64,000 nucleotides of DNA from Symbiodinium microadriaticum (GCA_001939145.1 LSRX01000857.1:150473-214472); one strand, 5' to 3'. Numbered from the stretch's first letter, positions 9,579 to 20,565 are shown. Notes: generated by a model from the letters alone, not told the origin. A program made the numbers and translations.

Positions 9579-9782
9579 CTGTCGCGCAATGCACATGATC
9601 AACGTTGCAGCGAGGACATTCCTGAGGAAATTCTCGCCGGAATCAGCGCTGCTCGCGCTAAGAGGAAATGGAACCCCTTCCCTCCACTGAGATGCAAGCA
9701 GTTTGCCGCATGTGGTGGGTTTACAGGTGGAGATTTCAAACTGGAGGTCATGTCATCCGAGCCCTTGTGTATGACACCATGA
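9579..9782 (+). CDS. exon-like island, unknown protein
   Basis: After CACCTAG at 9572-9578 the frame is open for 67 codons to a TGA. It includes SEDIPEEILAGISAARAKRK and WNPFPPLRCKQFAACGGFTG. It has no ATG at its head, as expected of an internal exon. I do not recognise the protein. A second frame (9668-9919) overlaps it, so the reading frame is not certain. Confidence 0.25.
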   Translation: MSRNAHDQRCSEDIPEEILAGISAARAKRKWNPFPPLRCKQFAACGGFTGGDFKLEVMSSEPLCMTP

Positions 9783-10249
9783 GCCTAACAAAAATCTCCC
9801 AACGTGGCATCCCAAGCAGGTGTGCGGACAGAAACGAAGAAAGCAAAAGACACCCTTCTCATGCGAAAGGCGCCTGCCACTTCAGCCTGAGCTATGAATG
9901 CCCAAAGCTATTTGGGTAGGGTTTAGCTTTTTTTTCGTGCAGGCCCAAAATGCAACTCCTCGACATCCTGAACGTTCACACTCTCACCCCAAGGCATTTA
10001 CCTCAAGCCCTGTGTCCTAAAGGCCAAAACCTAAGCATTGAAAACTGAAACTCAAAACCAAACCCCAACACCTTGAAATGCCTACAACCCACCGAACAAC
10101 AAAACCCTACAAGCCCCTATAGCCTTTTGGCCCTGAAATCATTAGGAACCCTGGTTATAGTACCCCCGACAGGCACGTGTAGCCTCCTCTGCAGCCCTGC
10201 CCCAAAACGCCGGAAAAAAATAAGCAATCTAACTTGACGCAGATAAAGC

Positions 10250-10555
10250 TAAACCCTAACCCCCTAGACCCAAAACCCTAAACCCTAATCCCGAGACCCT
10301 AAACCCTAATCCCCGTAATCCCTAAACCCTAATCCTTAAACCCTAAACCCCTAAACCCCTACACCCTAAACCCTAATCCCTAAACCCCCACACCCGAAAC
10401 CCTAATCCCTAAATCCCCACCATTACACTCTTAATAAAACCTTAAACCCCCCACCCTAATCCCTAATAACCCTTAAACCCCTAAACCCTACGCCCTAAAC
10501 CCCTAAAGCCTATAAAGCCCATAAATCCCTAAACCCTTCAAACCCCCAACACATT
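10250..10555. repeat. CCCTAAA-type array, degenerate
   Basis: Repeated CCCTAAA, CCCCTAAA and CCCTAATCC units in one orientation. Confidence 0.9.
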
Positions 10556-10568
10556 CCTTTGGAGCCCC

Positions 10569-10640
10569 TGGGGAAAGGCTCTCGAGATCCTCAAAGAGGC
10601 CGGCGAGCCCCGGAGCGAAGAGAATCTGAGGCCCGGGCCG
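10569..10640 (+). CDS. exon-like island, helical repeat-like
   Basis: The frame reads WGKALEILKEAGEPRSEENL. Third codon positions are G or C in about 18 of 23. W-x-x-A-L-x-I/L-L is the wording seen at the start of pentatricopeptide and TPR helices, but one partial motif is not enough to name the family. TTTAGGG-like and AAGGGTTCC repeats border the island. Confidence 0.25.
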
Positions 10641-10649
10641 TTTTGGGTT

Positions 10650-10880
10650 CCGATTGAAGGCTTAAAAAGGGTTCCTGTTTTAAAGGGTTCCTTTTCAAGG
10701 GCTTAAAAGGGTTCCTGTTTTAAAGGGTTCCTTTTAAAGGGCTCAAAAAGGGTTCCTGTTTTAAAGGGTTTAGGGCTGAGGGTTCCTTTTCAAGGGCTTA
10801 AAAAGGGTTCCTGCTTTAACAGGTTTAGGGCTGAGGGTTCCTTTGAAGGGGCTAAAAAGGGTCCCTTTTAAAGGGTTTAG
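10650..10880. repeat. imperfect tandem repeat of about 50 bp
   Basis: The phrase GGCTTAAAAAGGGTTCCTG followed by TTTTAAAGGGTTCCTTTT recurs about four times with telomere-like insertions (TTTAGGGCTGAGGGTTCC). Confidence 0.8.
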
Positions 10881-11339
10881 GGTGTGGGTTGAGGGTTTAG
10901 GGTTGCACGGCCTTCCGTTTAGGGTTTCTGGGGCTTTTTGGGGCATGCGGGTTGGTGTTTAGGGTTTTAGGGTTCAGGGCTTCTGGTATGGAAGTTACAA
11001 CGTTTTTTGGATTGTGGTTTTCCGGTCTAGGGGGATCAGGGTTTAGGGCTTAGCGTCTTTAGGGTTTAGGGATTAACGTTTGCGGCTGAGCGATTAGGGT
11101 TTAGGGCTGAGTCCTTAGGGTTTGGGTTTTTAGGTGGATATGAATAGAGCTGTAATCCTTGCTGTTCTTATTCCTATGATGATTCTTATCATTCTCGTGG
11201 GCCCGGTCCCGAACATGTCGGTCCAAACCCTTCCAGATTCAGATCGGGCTGCACCAACGTAACTCTAAACCTACAATCTCTGACAAAGCACCATAATTAC
11301 CTGGCCCGGATAAGAAGAAGAAGTGGTCTACGGACACTA

Positions 11340-11660
11340 CAGCCTTATGTGTTTGGTATTGTAATCATATGTTGTATTACAGATTATAAATATTCAACAG
11401 TGTATGAGTTATATCATGTGCCATCTAAGATATACCGTATACTCTATATATGTACATGTCATACTATATGTTATGTAGTATAAACTTTAATTTGTACGTA
11501 TACTAAAGACTGTATACTATATTATATACTAGATGGTACATGCTATATACTAGATAGTATATACTATCACCACTATACTATGTACTATAGGACTATATAT
11601 ACGTATATACATACTGACTGTTTTCTAGCAAATGTTATATAGCATACTTACAGTAAATGT
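11340..11660. other. AT-rich stretch, TATACTA-like repeats
   Basis: Strongly AT-rich DNA with many ATACTATA/TATACTA phrases and no open frame of note. Similar patches occur near 20220-20330, 38940-39090, 44270-44420, 49780-49880 and 55370-55440. Confidence 0.6.
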
Positions 11661-11676
11661 TAGCCCCCTTTTCGAG

Positions 11677-12032
11677 GCTCTACTTGGTCAGTCTTTGCAA
11701 CGTGCATGCGCTGCGCGGTGAAAGGAATCTCGCTCTTTGGCAGAGAGAGCTCGGGTTTAGGGTTTGAGGGCTTTGGGCCTCAGGGGCTGTACGGTCTGGT
11801 AGGGTTTAGGGGTTTAGGGGTTTGGGGTTTAGCGTTGTTGTGGCTTAGAGTTTAGGGATTTGGGGTTTAGGGTTTGGGGGTTTAGGGTTTTGTAAGGCTT
11901 AGTCCCACACCCTAAACCCTGCAAGCCCTCTACCCTAAGCCCTACATCCTGAAGAGTGCTGCTGAGGAGTTCGAATCTCTTTTGTGCACCTCTGCTCCTG
12001 AGCTTCGGAAAGCGGTTCAGGGCCTCTAGAGC
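11677..12032 (+). CDS. two exon-like islands around telomere-like DNA
   Basis: 11677-11755 reads LYLVSLCNVHALRGERNLAL, and 11950-12032 reads ILKSAAEEFESLLCTSAPEL then RKAVQGL and a stop. The second is strongly helical in composition. Between them lies TTTAGGG-type DNA that would be an intron. Third-position bias is weak (about 60 percent). I do not recognise either piece. Confidence 0.2.
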
Positions 12033-12658
12033 TGCCATTAGACTCCAAAAGCCCTTAATTAAGGAATAGACCTTAGGTTATAATAGGAACCCTAAAAAAG
12101 ATTTCAGGTATCTTCCTTAGTTCTGGGGTTTTGGAGTCTCTGGGTGCCCTTACAGAAGCCTTTAGAGCAACCCCTTATCATTGTAGTATCTTCAGCCCTT
12201 AAATCTAGCAACCTTTTATAGCAACCATTACCATATGCTTGAAAAGAAACCCTAAACCCTAAACCGTCCCTTAGACCAACCTGACCGGAAAGGACTCTGC
12301 AAGGTCATTCGGTGGCGACCCACGGAGTCCCTGCAAGCCTTCATGGCACTTAGAAGGGTTAGGGTTTAGGGGTTTAAGGTTTAGGGTTTAGGGTTTTGGG
12401 GAGCGAGTGGGGGAAGGTTGAGGATACACGTTACCTGGTTTCAAGAACTCGGGTCAAGGACTCCGGTTCAAGGTTGGTGGGGTCTTCGGGCTTAGGGCTT
12501 GCGAGTTTCGGAGGGCCACGGTATCTGCTGTGTCCTTTTTTTTTCTCGCTCATAAGGGTCACTTTCTGGGCCTGCATGTTTTGATCTGGAACCCTAAACC
12601 CGAAACCCGAAACCCTAAGCCCTAAAGCCTAATTCGTGATTTGAAGAGCCTCACCTAG

Positions 12659-12945
12659 GAAAAAGACACAGCGAACAGGAAACCTGAGACCGGGGGGAAA
12701 GGGCTACCGTTTAGGAGAGTCTCCAAGCCATGCTCTCGTCCCAAAGGCTCCTACGGTCGTAGACACGGGTTCAATGTGACAGTGGACGCAAGGTGAACCT
12801 AGATCAGCCTTCGCAGGAAGTAGTTCTGCCAAAACCGATCTGCTTTTCGGCCGGCTGTAGTGCACGACTAGGCTGATCTTTGCAAGGGTTTCGGTACTTC
12901 ATCATCGCCTCGCTGGATTGCGCATACACAAAGCTTCGAAGATTC
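12659..12945 (+). CDS. three adjacent exon-like islands, unknown protein
   Basis: 12659-12792 lies between CACCTAG and AG/GTGAAC and is open for 44 codons (EKDTANRKPETGGKGLPF near its start, GSYGRRHGFNVTVDA at its end). 12819-12875 follows CTTCGCAG and reads EVVLPKPICFSAGCSARL. About 12890-12945 reads RYFIIASLDCAYTKLRRF. The splice-like borders are good, but codon bias is weak and there is no known motif. These could be upstream exons of the zinc-ribbon gene that follows, or chance. Confidence 0.25.
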
Positions 12946-13254
12946 GTCTAACTTATAAGGACCCTGGAGTTCCAGGTGGCGTTCTTGCTCGCAATGTAGG
13001 ATGGACTCAGGTAAGCTTTGCTTTTCATCTTTCGTGTGCTAGCAAGCCCAAAAACAAACTGAGCGAGCAGAGCCTTCCTCCGACCTAGAAGGGGCCTCGA
13101 AGTCGTCTTAGCTTTGTTGCTCTTGGCAATGCAGACTTTAGGCTTTAGGGGGAGGGGGGGTTGTAATTGTCTGGACGCTACAACGCTGCTCAAGCCTCGT
13201 TCGAACTCTTCGACTGCTTCCTGCCTCCCTTTATTCTGTGCCTTTCTGGCCATC

Positions 13255-14329
13255 ATGACTTTGTGCTACGCGGAGGGAGACGTTGTTTGCCAGGAGTGCG
13301 GAAGCACTCGCATGGAGTACGACGAGGCTCTACGGATGGGTTCCTTTTCAGGGTTCTTCAGTTCCTTCGGGGTCGCTCCTTCCGGTTCTGGTTTCCCCCG
13401 GCTTAGGATCACGAGAGGGTTTCCTTTCACGAGAAGGGTGGGAGTGGGGGGGGGTTCCTTGCAGCAGGACAGCAAATTTTGCTGCCTCGGCTGTGGCACT
13501 GTCCACGATTGCTGGGACCCCTTGGGGCTCAGCGCTATCGACGAGGTACACGGGTTCAGGTTCCGGGTTTTTAGTTCCGGGGTTCGGGTTCTGGTTTTCA
13601 GTTCGGGGGTGCCGTTGTTTTTTTCTTTTCTTTCGGGGACGAGGACGAGGTTTTGTTGTCTAGAGACTGACTTCGCTCAGGAGGAGCACGTCGATGTCAG
13701 TGTCTTCGAGACACAGACCAAGCAAGGCGTCAAGGCGTACGAAGTCCTTGGTCTGAGTTAAGGTATGATTAGACAGAGTAGAGTTCTTGGATTTCTTTTG
13801 GGTTCCTTCTAGTTCTTCTAGTCCCTAGGGTTCCTGGACACCTCAGGCGAGGCACACGCATTTGGCGGACCTCAGTCGACGTCGTTGGCGCCGCACCGTC
13901 CGCATTCGAGCCGAAGGTGAGGGGAAATAAATCCTAGTTCTAGTGGCTAGACGGTTTCGATAAGCGTCGGTGGGTCTCGGGGTCTTAGGTTCTTTCTGTG
14001 CGGTTCCTAGGTATAACTGTTAGGAGAGGCTTTTTTGGGGATGTGTATCTGGGCTCCCTGCAGGGCTGAAGCGGACCTACGAGGTGCGCCCATTCGGGTT
14101 CAACGCCATGGCTGCGTACCTCCGCGAGAGTAAAAACCGCTGTGAGTCGCCGTTGACGGGGCCGGCCTGGGTGGAAGGCAAGTCGCGCAAAGGAGGCGAC
14201 CTCTGCCGGCACCTCTGCAAGAAGTGGCGCGGGTGGCTGGAGAGGGAGGACCAAAGAGTCCTGAGGGAGGCCTACAGGCCCTTTGGGGAGGAGCCACCCC
14301 GCCGGAAGGAGCGGACTGTGAAGAAGTAA
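13255..14329 (+). CDS. zinc-ribbon plus HMG-box-like protein, five exons
   Basis: Proposed exons: 13255-13335, 13468-13545, 13681-13734, 13847-13916, 14064-14329, giving about 182 residues. The start is ATG at 13255 (MTLCYAEGDVVCQECGSTR). Exon 1 carries C-x2-C-G-S and exon 2 carries CCLGCGTVHD; spliced, the two knuckles are about 18 residues apart, as in TFIIB-type zinc ribbons. Exon 4 is basic (SRRRWRRTVRIRAE). Exon 5 reads RPFGFNAMAAYLRESK, then LCKKWRGWLEREDQRVLREA, which follows the helix layout of an HMG box with a longer loop. Third positions are G or C in about 75-85 percent of exon codons, and phases agree at every junction. Introns 2 and 4 are GT-AG and intron 3 is GC-AG. The exon 1 donor is not a GT, and the frame stays open through introns 1 and 2, so they may be retained. 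Likely nuclear and DNA-associated, but the function is inferred. Confidence 0.5.
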
Positions 14330-14613
14330 GGGTGTATAAATAGCGGATTGGGTATTCTATTGTTTTGGGTCTAGGGTTCAGGGTTTAGGGGTTTAGGGTT
14401 TAGGGTTACAGTACTAAACGGGTTACTGGTTGCTCTGAAGGGTTACCAGAAGAGTCTCTAGAAGGGCTGCCTTAACTTCAAAGGTTAATTACTTTAAGAG
14501 TTAAAACCCCCTAAACCCTAAACCCTATAATAGACTTACTACAAGGGCAAGGAGTGGCGCCGGGTTTGGGTTTAGTGCTCGGGGGCTCGGGGTTTGTGTT
14601 ATGGGGTATAATA
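14330..14613. other. telomere-like DNA downstream of the zinc-ribbon gene
   Basis: TTTAGGG units at 14370-14405 and CCCTAAA at 14505-14525. No coding signal. Confidence 0.5.
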
Positions 14614-14713
14614 TAGGGGCCCTTAACAATTAGAACAGGGTTTTGGGGGATATATGATACTATAATTATCATAAGGAGCCCCCATAACCCTATTCTAGTT
14701 ATTAAGGCCCCTA
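14614..14713. mobile_element. short TIR element, family D copy 1
   Basis: The left end TAGGGGCCCTTAACAATTAG and the inverted right end pair over about 36 bases, continuing AACAGGGTTTTGGGGG on the left arm. The interior is AT-rich. This is the best-preserved family D copy; partial relatives lie near 30160-30242, 39640-39695, 56250-56285, 58305-58350 and 60530-60602. Confidence 0.75.
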
Positions 14714-14758
14714 AGTGAGGGGTTTTGAGGTACATACGTTATAGGGTTCACCTTGCAG

Positions 14759-17700
14759 GCCCTAAGGAACCCGTTCGGCAAGGGCTTCGTCAGCGGTCGG
14801 ACCAACCTGCCGCCCTGAGTATAATGCTTAGGGTAAAACGGAAAGGGTTTATACAGGGTTTAGGATGTTATAGAGTATACAGTTACGCTGGGTCCTTCCA
14901 GCGTTCACCGAGGCGATGAAGGCGTTTCATCGTGTCGTCGCGAATGCCAGCGTGGGCCTCGTGCCAGAGTTTAGGAGTTACAGTAGTGCTTCTGGTTACA
15001 GTAGGAATCTTGTCCTTGCGGCACTTAGAAAAGCGGAGTTTCATAAATCGGGGTCTACATGAAGGCGTGGGTTTCCGGAGTCACAATGAAGACTCCATGG
15101 CACGAATATTTCATGCGGCCTCCAGGAGGCTCAGTGGACGCCTAAGCTTTCGAAGTGAGGTAAATTTGTTACAGTACTAAAGAACTCAATTTGGGCATCT
15201 ATAGCCTTACCTACTCAATTGTAACTAAATCCCATATTAGAGTAACCCTCATAGAACCTTCGTAGCCGTCTAATTGAGCCATTATAGAACCCGCTCACTA
15301 AATCCCTTCCTCGACCCTTCTAAAATTCTAAAAGGCACTCGAAAAGCTGGAAGGCGCTGGGGACTTTCTGGGGACGCCGCAGACTGCGATCCTAGGCTTT
15401 GTGGCTTAGGGTTCCGTACTGTTTAAGCTTTGGGATTTCAGCATTTCTGTTTTGAAACTTCCTCCGGCGGCGGGGCAGCTGAGCAGGGAGTTCAGTTCGA
15501 GTTTCATCCTCGGTGAAACCTGATGAAGCCCCCAACTATATGTAAGTTCAAAGAAGTTTTCTCACCATAACACAAGAAAATAGAAGTCTAAAGCTCTGGA
15601 AGTCTAGAGACGACAGAAAAGCCCCTTTCGAAACAAGAACCCTTATACTTATAGATGCCTTGATCAGCCCGCGCAAACCCTACCTACAGACAAAAGCGAA
15701 CTTGCAGAATCCTTAAAGCAAACCCGTTAAAAAAAAAACAACAAAACACCTAAACGGCCCCATAAAGTCAGAGACTAAAAAGAGCATCAAGCCAGTGTGA
15801 ACACCCAACGTAGGCTTCAAAGAAGCTCTCGGCGCGCTGGCGACGCTTCACGAGAGCCTGCGGAAAATCCATTGCTTCGAGGCCTCCTTGGGGCTTCTTT
15901 AGGGTTTAGGGTTTAGGTTTTTGAGAGGTGTCAGGTTGGCTGCAGTTCGTTTTTTTTTTTTTGTAGGGTGGGTTTTGGTAGCATCTGGGGTGGTGTCATT
16001 TCGGTGGTGCGGGATTTACGCTCCTTGCTGGTAGAGGGTTCCGGTTTGGGGTTGAGGGTTTCCTCTTCAAGCCGCGACTGTCTGTACGGTTGACATCAGT
16101 CTTAAGTCATCCTAAACCCCTAAAGCCCTAAATCCTAAGTCTAAAACCCTAGGGCCCTAAATCCTAAACCCTAAAGCCCTCAGACCCTAAAAATGAAAGC
16201 CTTGACAGCCTAAAACCTTAAATCCTTGAAAGCCCTAAGCCCTGCAACCTTAAAGCCCTAAATTCTTAAATCCTTGAAAGCCCTAAACCCTACAACCTTA
16301 AAGCCTTGAGCCTAAAGCCCTAAAACCCTAAAACCTTAAAGCCCTGAAAGCCCTAAACCCTAAAACCTCAAAGCCCTGAAAGCCCTAAACCCTAAAACCT
16401 TAAAGCCCTAAGCCCTGCAACCTTAAAGCCCTAAAACCTTAAAGCCCTAAAGCCCGGTCAAAGCCTAAAGCCCTAAAGCCCGAACCCCTAAACCATTGAA
16501 AGCCTTAAAACCCTAAAACCTTAAAGCCCTAAAACCCCTAAAACCCCTAACACCCCTAAAACCCCTAACACCCCTAACACCCCTAAAGCCCGGTCAGTCC
16601 CGAAACCTCCTGGGCCTGGAAAGCGCTTGACCAGGCTGCAAGGCAGGTCGTGGAGAGCACGGCCCAGGGTCCGGAAGACAGGCCGACCTTCAACCCTAAG
16701 GGTTTTGGGGTTTAGGGTTTAGGGCTTTAGGGTTTAGGAGTTTAGGGTTTAGGAGTGTAGGGTTTAGGGGTTTAGGGCGTTTCTATACCCTAGAGCCCTA
16801 AACACCAAACCCCGCGGGTGGCGTTCAAGAAAATAAAGACCGTGGCTTTGAGGAGGGGCCTATACAGTTTCTAGGGTCTTAGAGTAAGTCAAGGGGTTCG
16901 AAGTTCGGTCGAGTTTAGACTTTGATGTTCATTGTAAACCCTAAAGCCCTAAACCCTAAAACCCTAAAACCCTAAACTTGGCCGTAGGTTTGAGGGGCTT
17001 AGGCTTTAGGGCTTTCGGGGCCTGGGGCTCAGTTCCAGGCATGAGCTGGTATCGAGCCGCGCAGCACTTCAAAAAGCGAGAGAGGTCTTGTGAAACGCCA
17101 TCGTCCTCCCGGTGTCCTCCATCTAGCTCTACTATCATGTAGCCCAGAGCCCCAAAAGACCCCATCTCACAACATATCAAGGATTGGAACAAATAGCGAA
17201 CCGCTCTAAGACTAGCTCTTGCAGGTTTACAGGGTGTCGGCGGTGCAGTGCTACAGCTACAGTAACTTCTATCAGTCCATCGCGCGGAAGCATCACCACA
17301 CCCCTAATCTCACAAAAAAGCACCTAGGACCCACGAGCCCGGACAGCCTGTGCCTTCTTCAGACCTTATTTTGCAGTACCCTCTCGCTCTAGTATAAGAC
17401 AGATGGCGACCCTGACAGAACACCATACCCCAAGTAATAAACCCTTAACAGCAAGCCCTGAACCCTAAATCCCCAAACTGTACAAGTTAGCCTCAGGATG
17501 CAGATGCAGGCGTTGGATAACATCCAGTGCGAGACGCCGGGAAGCCCAGGGAATCTTTCACAGCGGATCCTTTTGCAGGCAGTTTCCGGGTTTACGAGGC
17601 GTAAAGGTTTGGAGTTTAGAGGGTTTGCGAGTTTGGTACTTTGGGGCTTAGGGGTTCTAGGATAGGTCCGGCAGAAATCGAGTCGTCGATATGTGCACAA

Positions 17701-18218
17701 GGGCGGAAATCTACCCGGTTTGTGATGGAATGAGTGCCTACATCAGTCTGTCTCTGCGTGTGTGTTTCGGCATTCATGTGCATGTGTATTATACAGATAC
17801 AATTTTATATATATATATATATACACACACATACCTACAGACCTACACACAGTTGTGTGCATAATGTATATAACGTTAGGTATAGGTAACATCTGCACGC
17901 ACATGTCCATCGATATCAGTACGCTTATGCATACCACACGGCCTGCCCTCGGTTGCAAGCCCGAGCAAAGCACAGAAGCTCTTGATCGTTGCTCAGCAAC
18001 CCGGCTATTGCCACTGTGACGCGTTTGGGGTTTAGGGATGTTTAGGGCAGATAATTTCCAAAGTAGGGTGCCCCCTTGCAAACCGGCTTCCGTAGCTGCA
18101 GGGTCCTGCTACTTCAGCTTGCAATGAAGATACCATCATTGCCATTGTCCCGAATTGCACAGTCGCCCTGAAGCCTAAGCCCAAAGCCAAGCCCAAAACC
18201 ACTGAGTCGAAGCGCTGA
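14759..18218 (+). CDS. candidate multi-exon gene made of short GC3-rich exons
   Basis: A series of plus-strand islands is separated by telomere-like DNA. 14759-14815 after TTGCAG reads ALRNPFGKGFVSGRTNLPP (17 of 19 third positions G/C). 14902-14972 after TTCCAG reads FTEAMKAFHRVVANASVGLV. 15814-15893 reads FKEALGALATLHESLRKIHC. 16611-16691 reads WKALDQAARQVVESTAQGPE. 16812-16867 reads PRVAFKKIKTVALRRGLY. 17225-17299 after CTTGCAG reads VYRVSAVQCYSYSNFYQSIA (21 of 25 third positions G/C). 17497-17589 contains MQMQALDNIQCETPGSPGNL. 18102-18218 after GCTGCAG ends ALKPKPKAKPKTTESKR and a stop. Whether all belong to one gene is unknown. The product is not recognised; it is helical with a lysine-rich tail. 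Confidence 0.35.
16105..16600. repeat. CCCTAAA-like array with AAAGCCCTAAA variants
   Basis: The dominant units are CCCTAAA and the variants AAAGCCCTAAACC and CCTTAAAGCC, all in one orientation. The array would lie inside an intron of the candidate gene above. Confidence 0.9.
17807..17830. repeat. (AT)n then (CA)n microsatellite
   Basis: TATATATATATATATACACACACA. It produces a spurious Y/I-rich frame on both strands. Confidence 0.9.
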
Positions 18219-18303
18219 ACCCAAAAACCTACAGCCCCAAACCCCCTTAAGCTGGAACCCTAGACCTTACAACCCGGAGCGCTATATCCTCAACCCTCTG
18301 ACA

Positions 18304-18546
18304 ATGGAGCCGAAGCTCGAAATTGTAAACCGTATAAACAATCCCACCCAAAGCTCCATGAGGCTTCAGCGGGACGAAGAGAAGAATGAGAGGCCGACGT
18401 TGCATAACAGGGGCCTGGGCAAGTCCGAAGGACATTTCAAGGATGTGTGTAAGGCTCGATGGCGGCTTGTGGGCGTCACGCAGTCCTGGGAAGGAGGCTT
18501 GGGTTGGGCGCAGCAGCGCGGAATAAGGCATATCACGCTTTCGGGT
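18304..18546 (+). CDS. open frame from ATG, unknown protein
   Basis: From ATG at 18304 the frame reads MEPKLEIVNRINNPTQSSMR, then LQRDEEKNERPTLHNRGLGK, and stays open into low-complexity GATGATGG DNA after about 18570. It is hydrophilic and charged. The minus strand is also open here, so the strand is not certain. No family is recognised. Confidence 0.25.
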
Positions 18547-18758
18547 AGAGCATGCCGTTGCCAGACAGACATTATGATAAACGAAATAGTGATGATCGTG
18601 ATGGCAGTGATGGTGACGATGAGACGACGTTGGTCCTCACCATCATCTTCTTTTTCGTACTTACCGTCACGAACATGACAACCATGATCGTCGTCTTCGT
18701 ACTGGCACGTAGGAATTCGATCCTTCCTCCCACCCCAGCATAAGGAATGCCGCAATTC

Positions 18759-19290
18759 TGAGCCATGAAACGAAGATGCAAAGCCGTGGCAGAGGCAGCA
18801 ACGTTTGGAAATTCGTCCTTGGTGAAGACACAGCAGACTGTAAGTCCCAAACTCTGAAAGCTGCAGAACGCGAAAGTTGCAGGCAGGTCCGCTAGGTGAA
18901 GTACGATGTCGAACAGCCGTCCAGGAGCAAGCGCGGACGTTGTGACGCCAGATGCTCACCTACAGGGAAGTTCACGCTGAAATGTTTCGGATGGTAAACT
19001 ACTGGACAGTGGTAGCGTTTGTTTGGCTGGCGATACTAACCGTATACATGCACATATACATACCGCCGGACATTCCCACACAACCTTACAAAGGCACGCA
19101 GTTATATGTTACCTGGCAACACCATACTTTGCTATCTACTTATACACGATCGCTCACAAACAGAGAAAAGTCATGCCACTATTCCTTCAAGCAGCATATC
19201 CTTACACCCAAACCCTAAACCCTAAACCCCTTAGCCCTAACAGCAACAGCAGCTCCTTGCCTGCCGCCTGTTTTTAATGAGCGATGCTGG
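18759..19290. other. unique DNA with weak plus-strand islands
   Basis: An ATG frame at about 18763-18830 (MKRRCKAVAEAATFGNSSLV) ends at a perfect GTAAGT donor. Others near 18906 and 18979 are open but unremarkable. No call is made beyond noting the donor. Confidence 0.3.
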
Positions 19291-19439
19291 ATGATGTCAG
19301 GTCCTGAAAAGCAGTTAGGCTTCAGGGCCTTAGTGGCTTGAAGGATAGCAAAGAGTGGAGATACTTCGGAATCACTTGGATTTGTTGCATGCAAAATACC
19401 TGATACGGAAATATGATACTGACGCCTTGCATGCACCTC

Positions 19440-20120
19440 TAAACCCTAAACCCCCAAACCCCTAAACCCTAAACCCTCGACAACTCGCATAAGATCAACG
19501 AAGCTCCTGAGGACATGGCATCAACTTGCCTCACTCCGTGGATTCCTAACCCTACGTCCCAAACCCTAAATTCTGGCCCGAAACCCTCCAGTCCTTGAGC
19601 GGGTTTTTTTTTGGACCCTTCGAGCTTTGCGACTCAAGAGTTTTTCCTCCGAATGGGGCGCCAGCTTCAGCCAAAATGTGATTTGGCTCAAGACTTCCGC
19701 TGCCGGGGCTGCCCTACACCCCAAAGGGTCGGGTTCCTGGCTCTAGGCCTCGCAGCAATGGCAAAGAGTATCAAAAGGGAATACCAAGAACAGTAGTCGT
19801 AAGGTTGATACTGCTTGAGATGGCAAGGTGGGAAATACCTGCATCTTGGCAGACTATGAGAGCTCTCACTTGTCCTCCTCAAAGTGCCAGCAGGATTCCC
19901 GACCCCACACCCTACACTCTACACTCTACACCCTAAATCCCTGAAGCTCTCGACCCTAACCCTTAAAGCTAGAATTGGTTAAGCTCCTCTGGAGACCTCG
20001 ATATCCGAACCAGGGCGCAACAAGAATTCAGGGCAGAGTCTTTCTTCTTATCATCTAAACCCTAAACCCCTAAACCCAAGCCCACCTAAACCCCTAAACC
20101 CCTAAACCCTAAATCTGGCT
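19440..20120. other. telomere-like patches and a weak open frame
   Basis: CCCTAAA patches at 19438-19478 and 20055-20115. An open plus-strand frame at 19611-19796 (DPSSFATQEFFLRMGRQLQP) has no recognisable domain. Confidence 0.35.
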
Positions 20121-20123
20121 AGC

Positions 20124-20435
20124 ATGGCCGCAGCAAGGACCGGGCACCTCGATACGAAGGTTTTGGGCCGGCTAAAAGCAGCTCTGATCCCTGGACTTCA
20201 AGAGTTTGAGTTCATAATATTATGCTATAGTAGTGTACGATAAGTAAAATGCTAAAATAATGTACTACAATAATGTACTATAACAATAATAGTATACCAT
20301 AATATACGGTTATACGCTGGGATATATAGTAGAAGCTGCTATAATCTTGGATTTTCAGGGCTTTCAACATTCGGTATGGCCTTGAAGGAGAGTGTTGAAA
20401 TGGCGGCCCATGAGTGCATCGTTACCTGTTGGGCC
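20124..20435 (+). CDS. two exon-like islands
   Basis: 20124-20213 starts with ATG and reads MAAARTGHLDTKVLGRLKAA, then LIPGLQEFEF. 20358-20435 follows TTTTCAG and reads LSTFGMALKESVEMAAHECI. AT-rich TATAATA DNA lies between them. Codon bias is weak and no family is recognised. Confidence 0.22.
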
Positions 20436-20437
20436 TC

Positions 20438-20486
20438 CCAGAGCGCCCAATACCCCTTAAGTAAGGAATATACCTTAAATCATAAT
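20438..20486. mobile_element. left half of a family A TIR element
   Basis: CCCAGAGCGCCCAATACCCC followed by TTAAGTAAGGAATATACCTT matches the left half of family A. The right half is absent and an (AT)n tract takes its place. Confidence 0.75.
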
Positions 20487-20489
20487 ATA

Positions 20490-20565
20490 CATATACATAC
20501 ATATATATATATATATATATACACATATATATATATATATACATATGTATATATATATATATAGA
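20490..20565. repeat. (AT)n microsatellite
   Basis: Long alternating AT with scattered C and G. Confidence 0.95.

Noticed and set aside
11955-11980. GAGGAGTTCGAATCTC, resembling a tRNA T-arm
   Set aside because: No D-arm, anticodon stem or acceptor pairing could be found upstream.
19682-19692. TTTGGCTCAAG, the 3' part of the dinoflagellate spliced leader
   Set aside because: Only 11 bases match, the upstream leader bases do not, and the site lies inside an open frame rather than before one. Probably chance; a relict leader would need the preceding CCGTAGCCAT.
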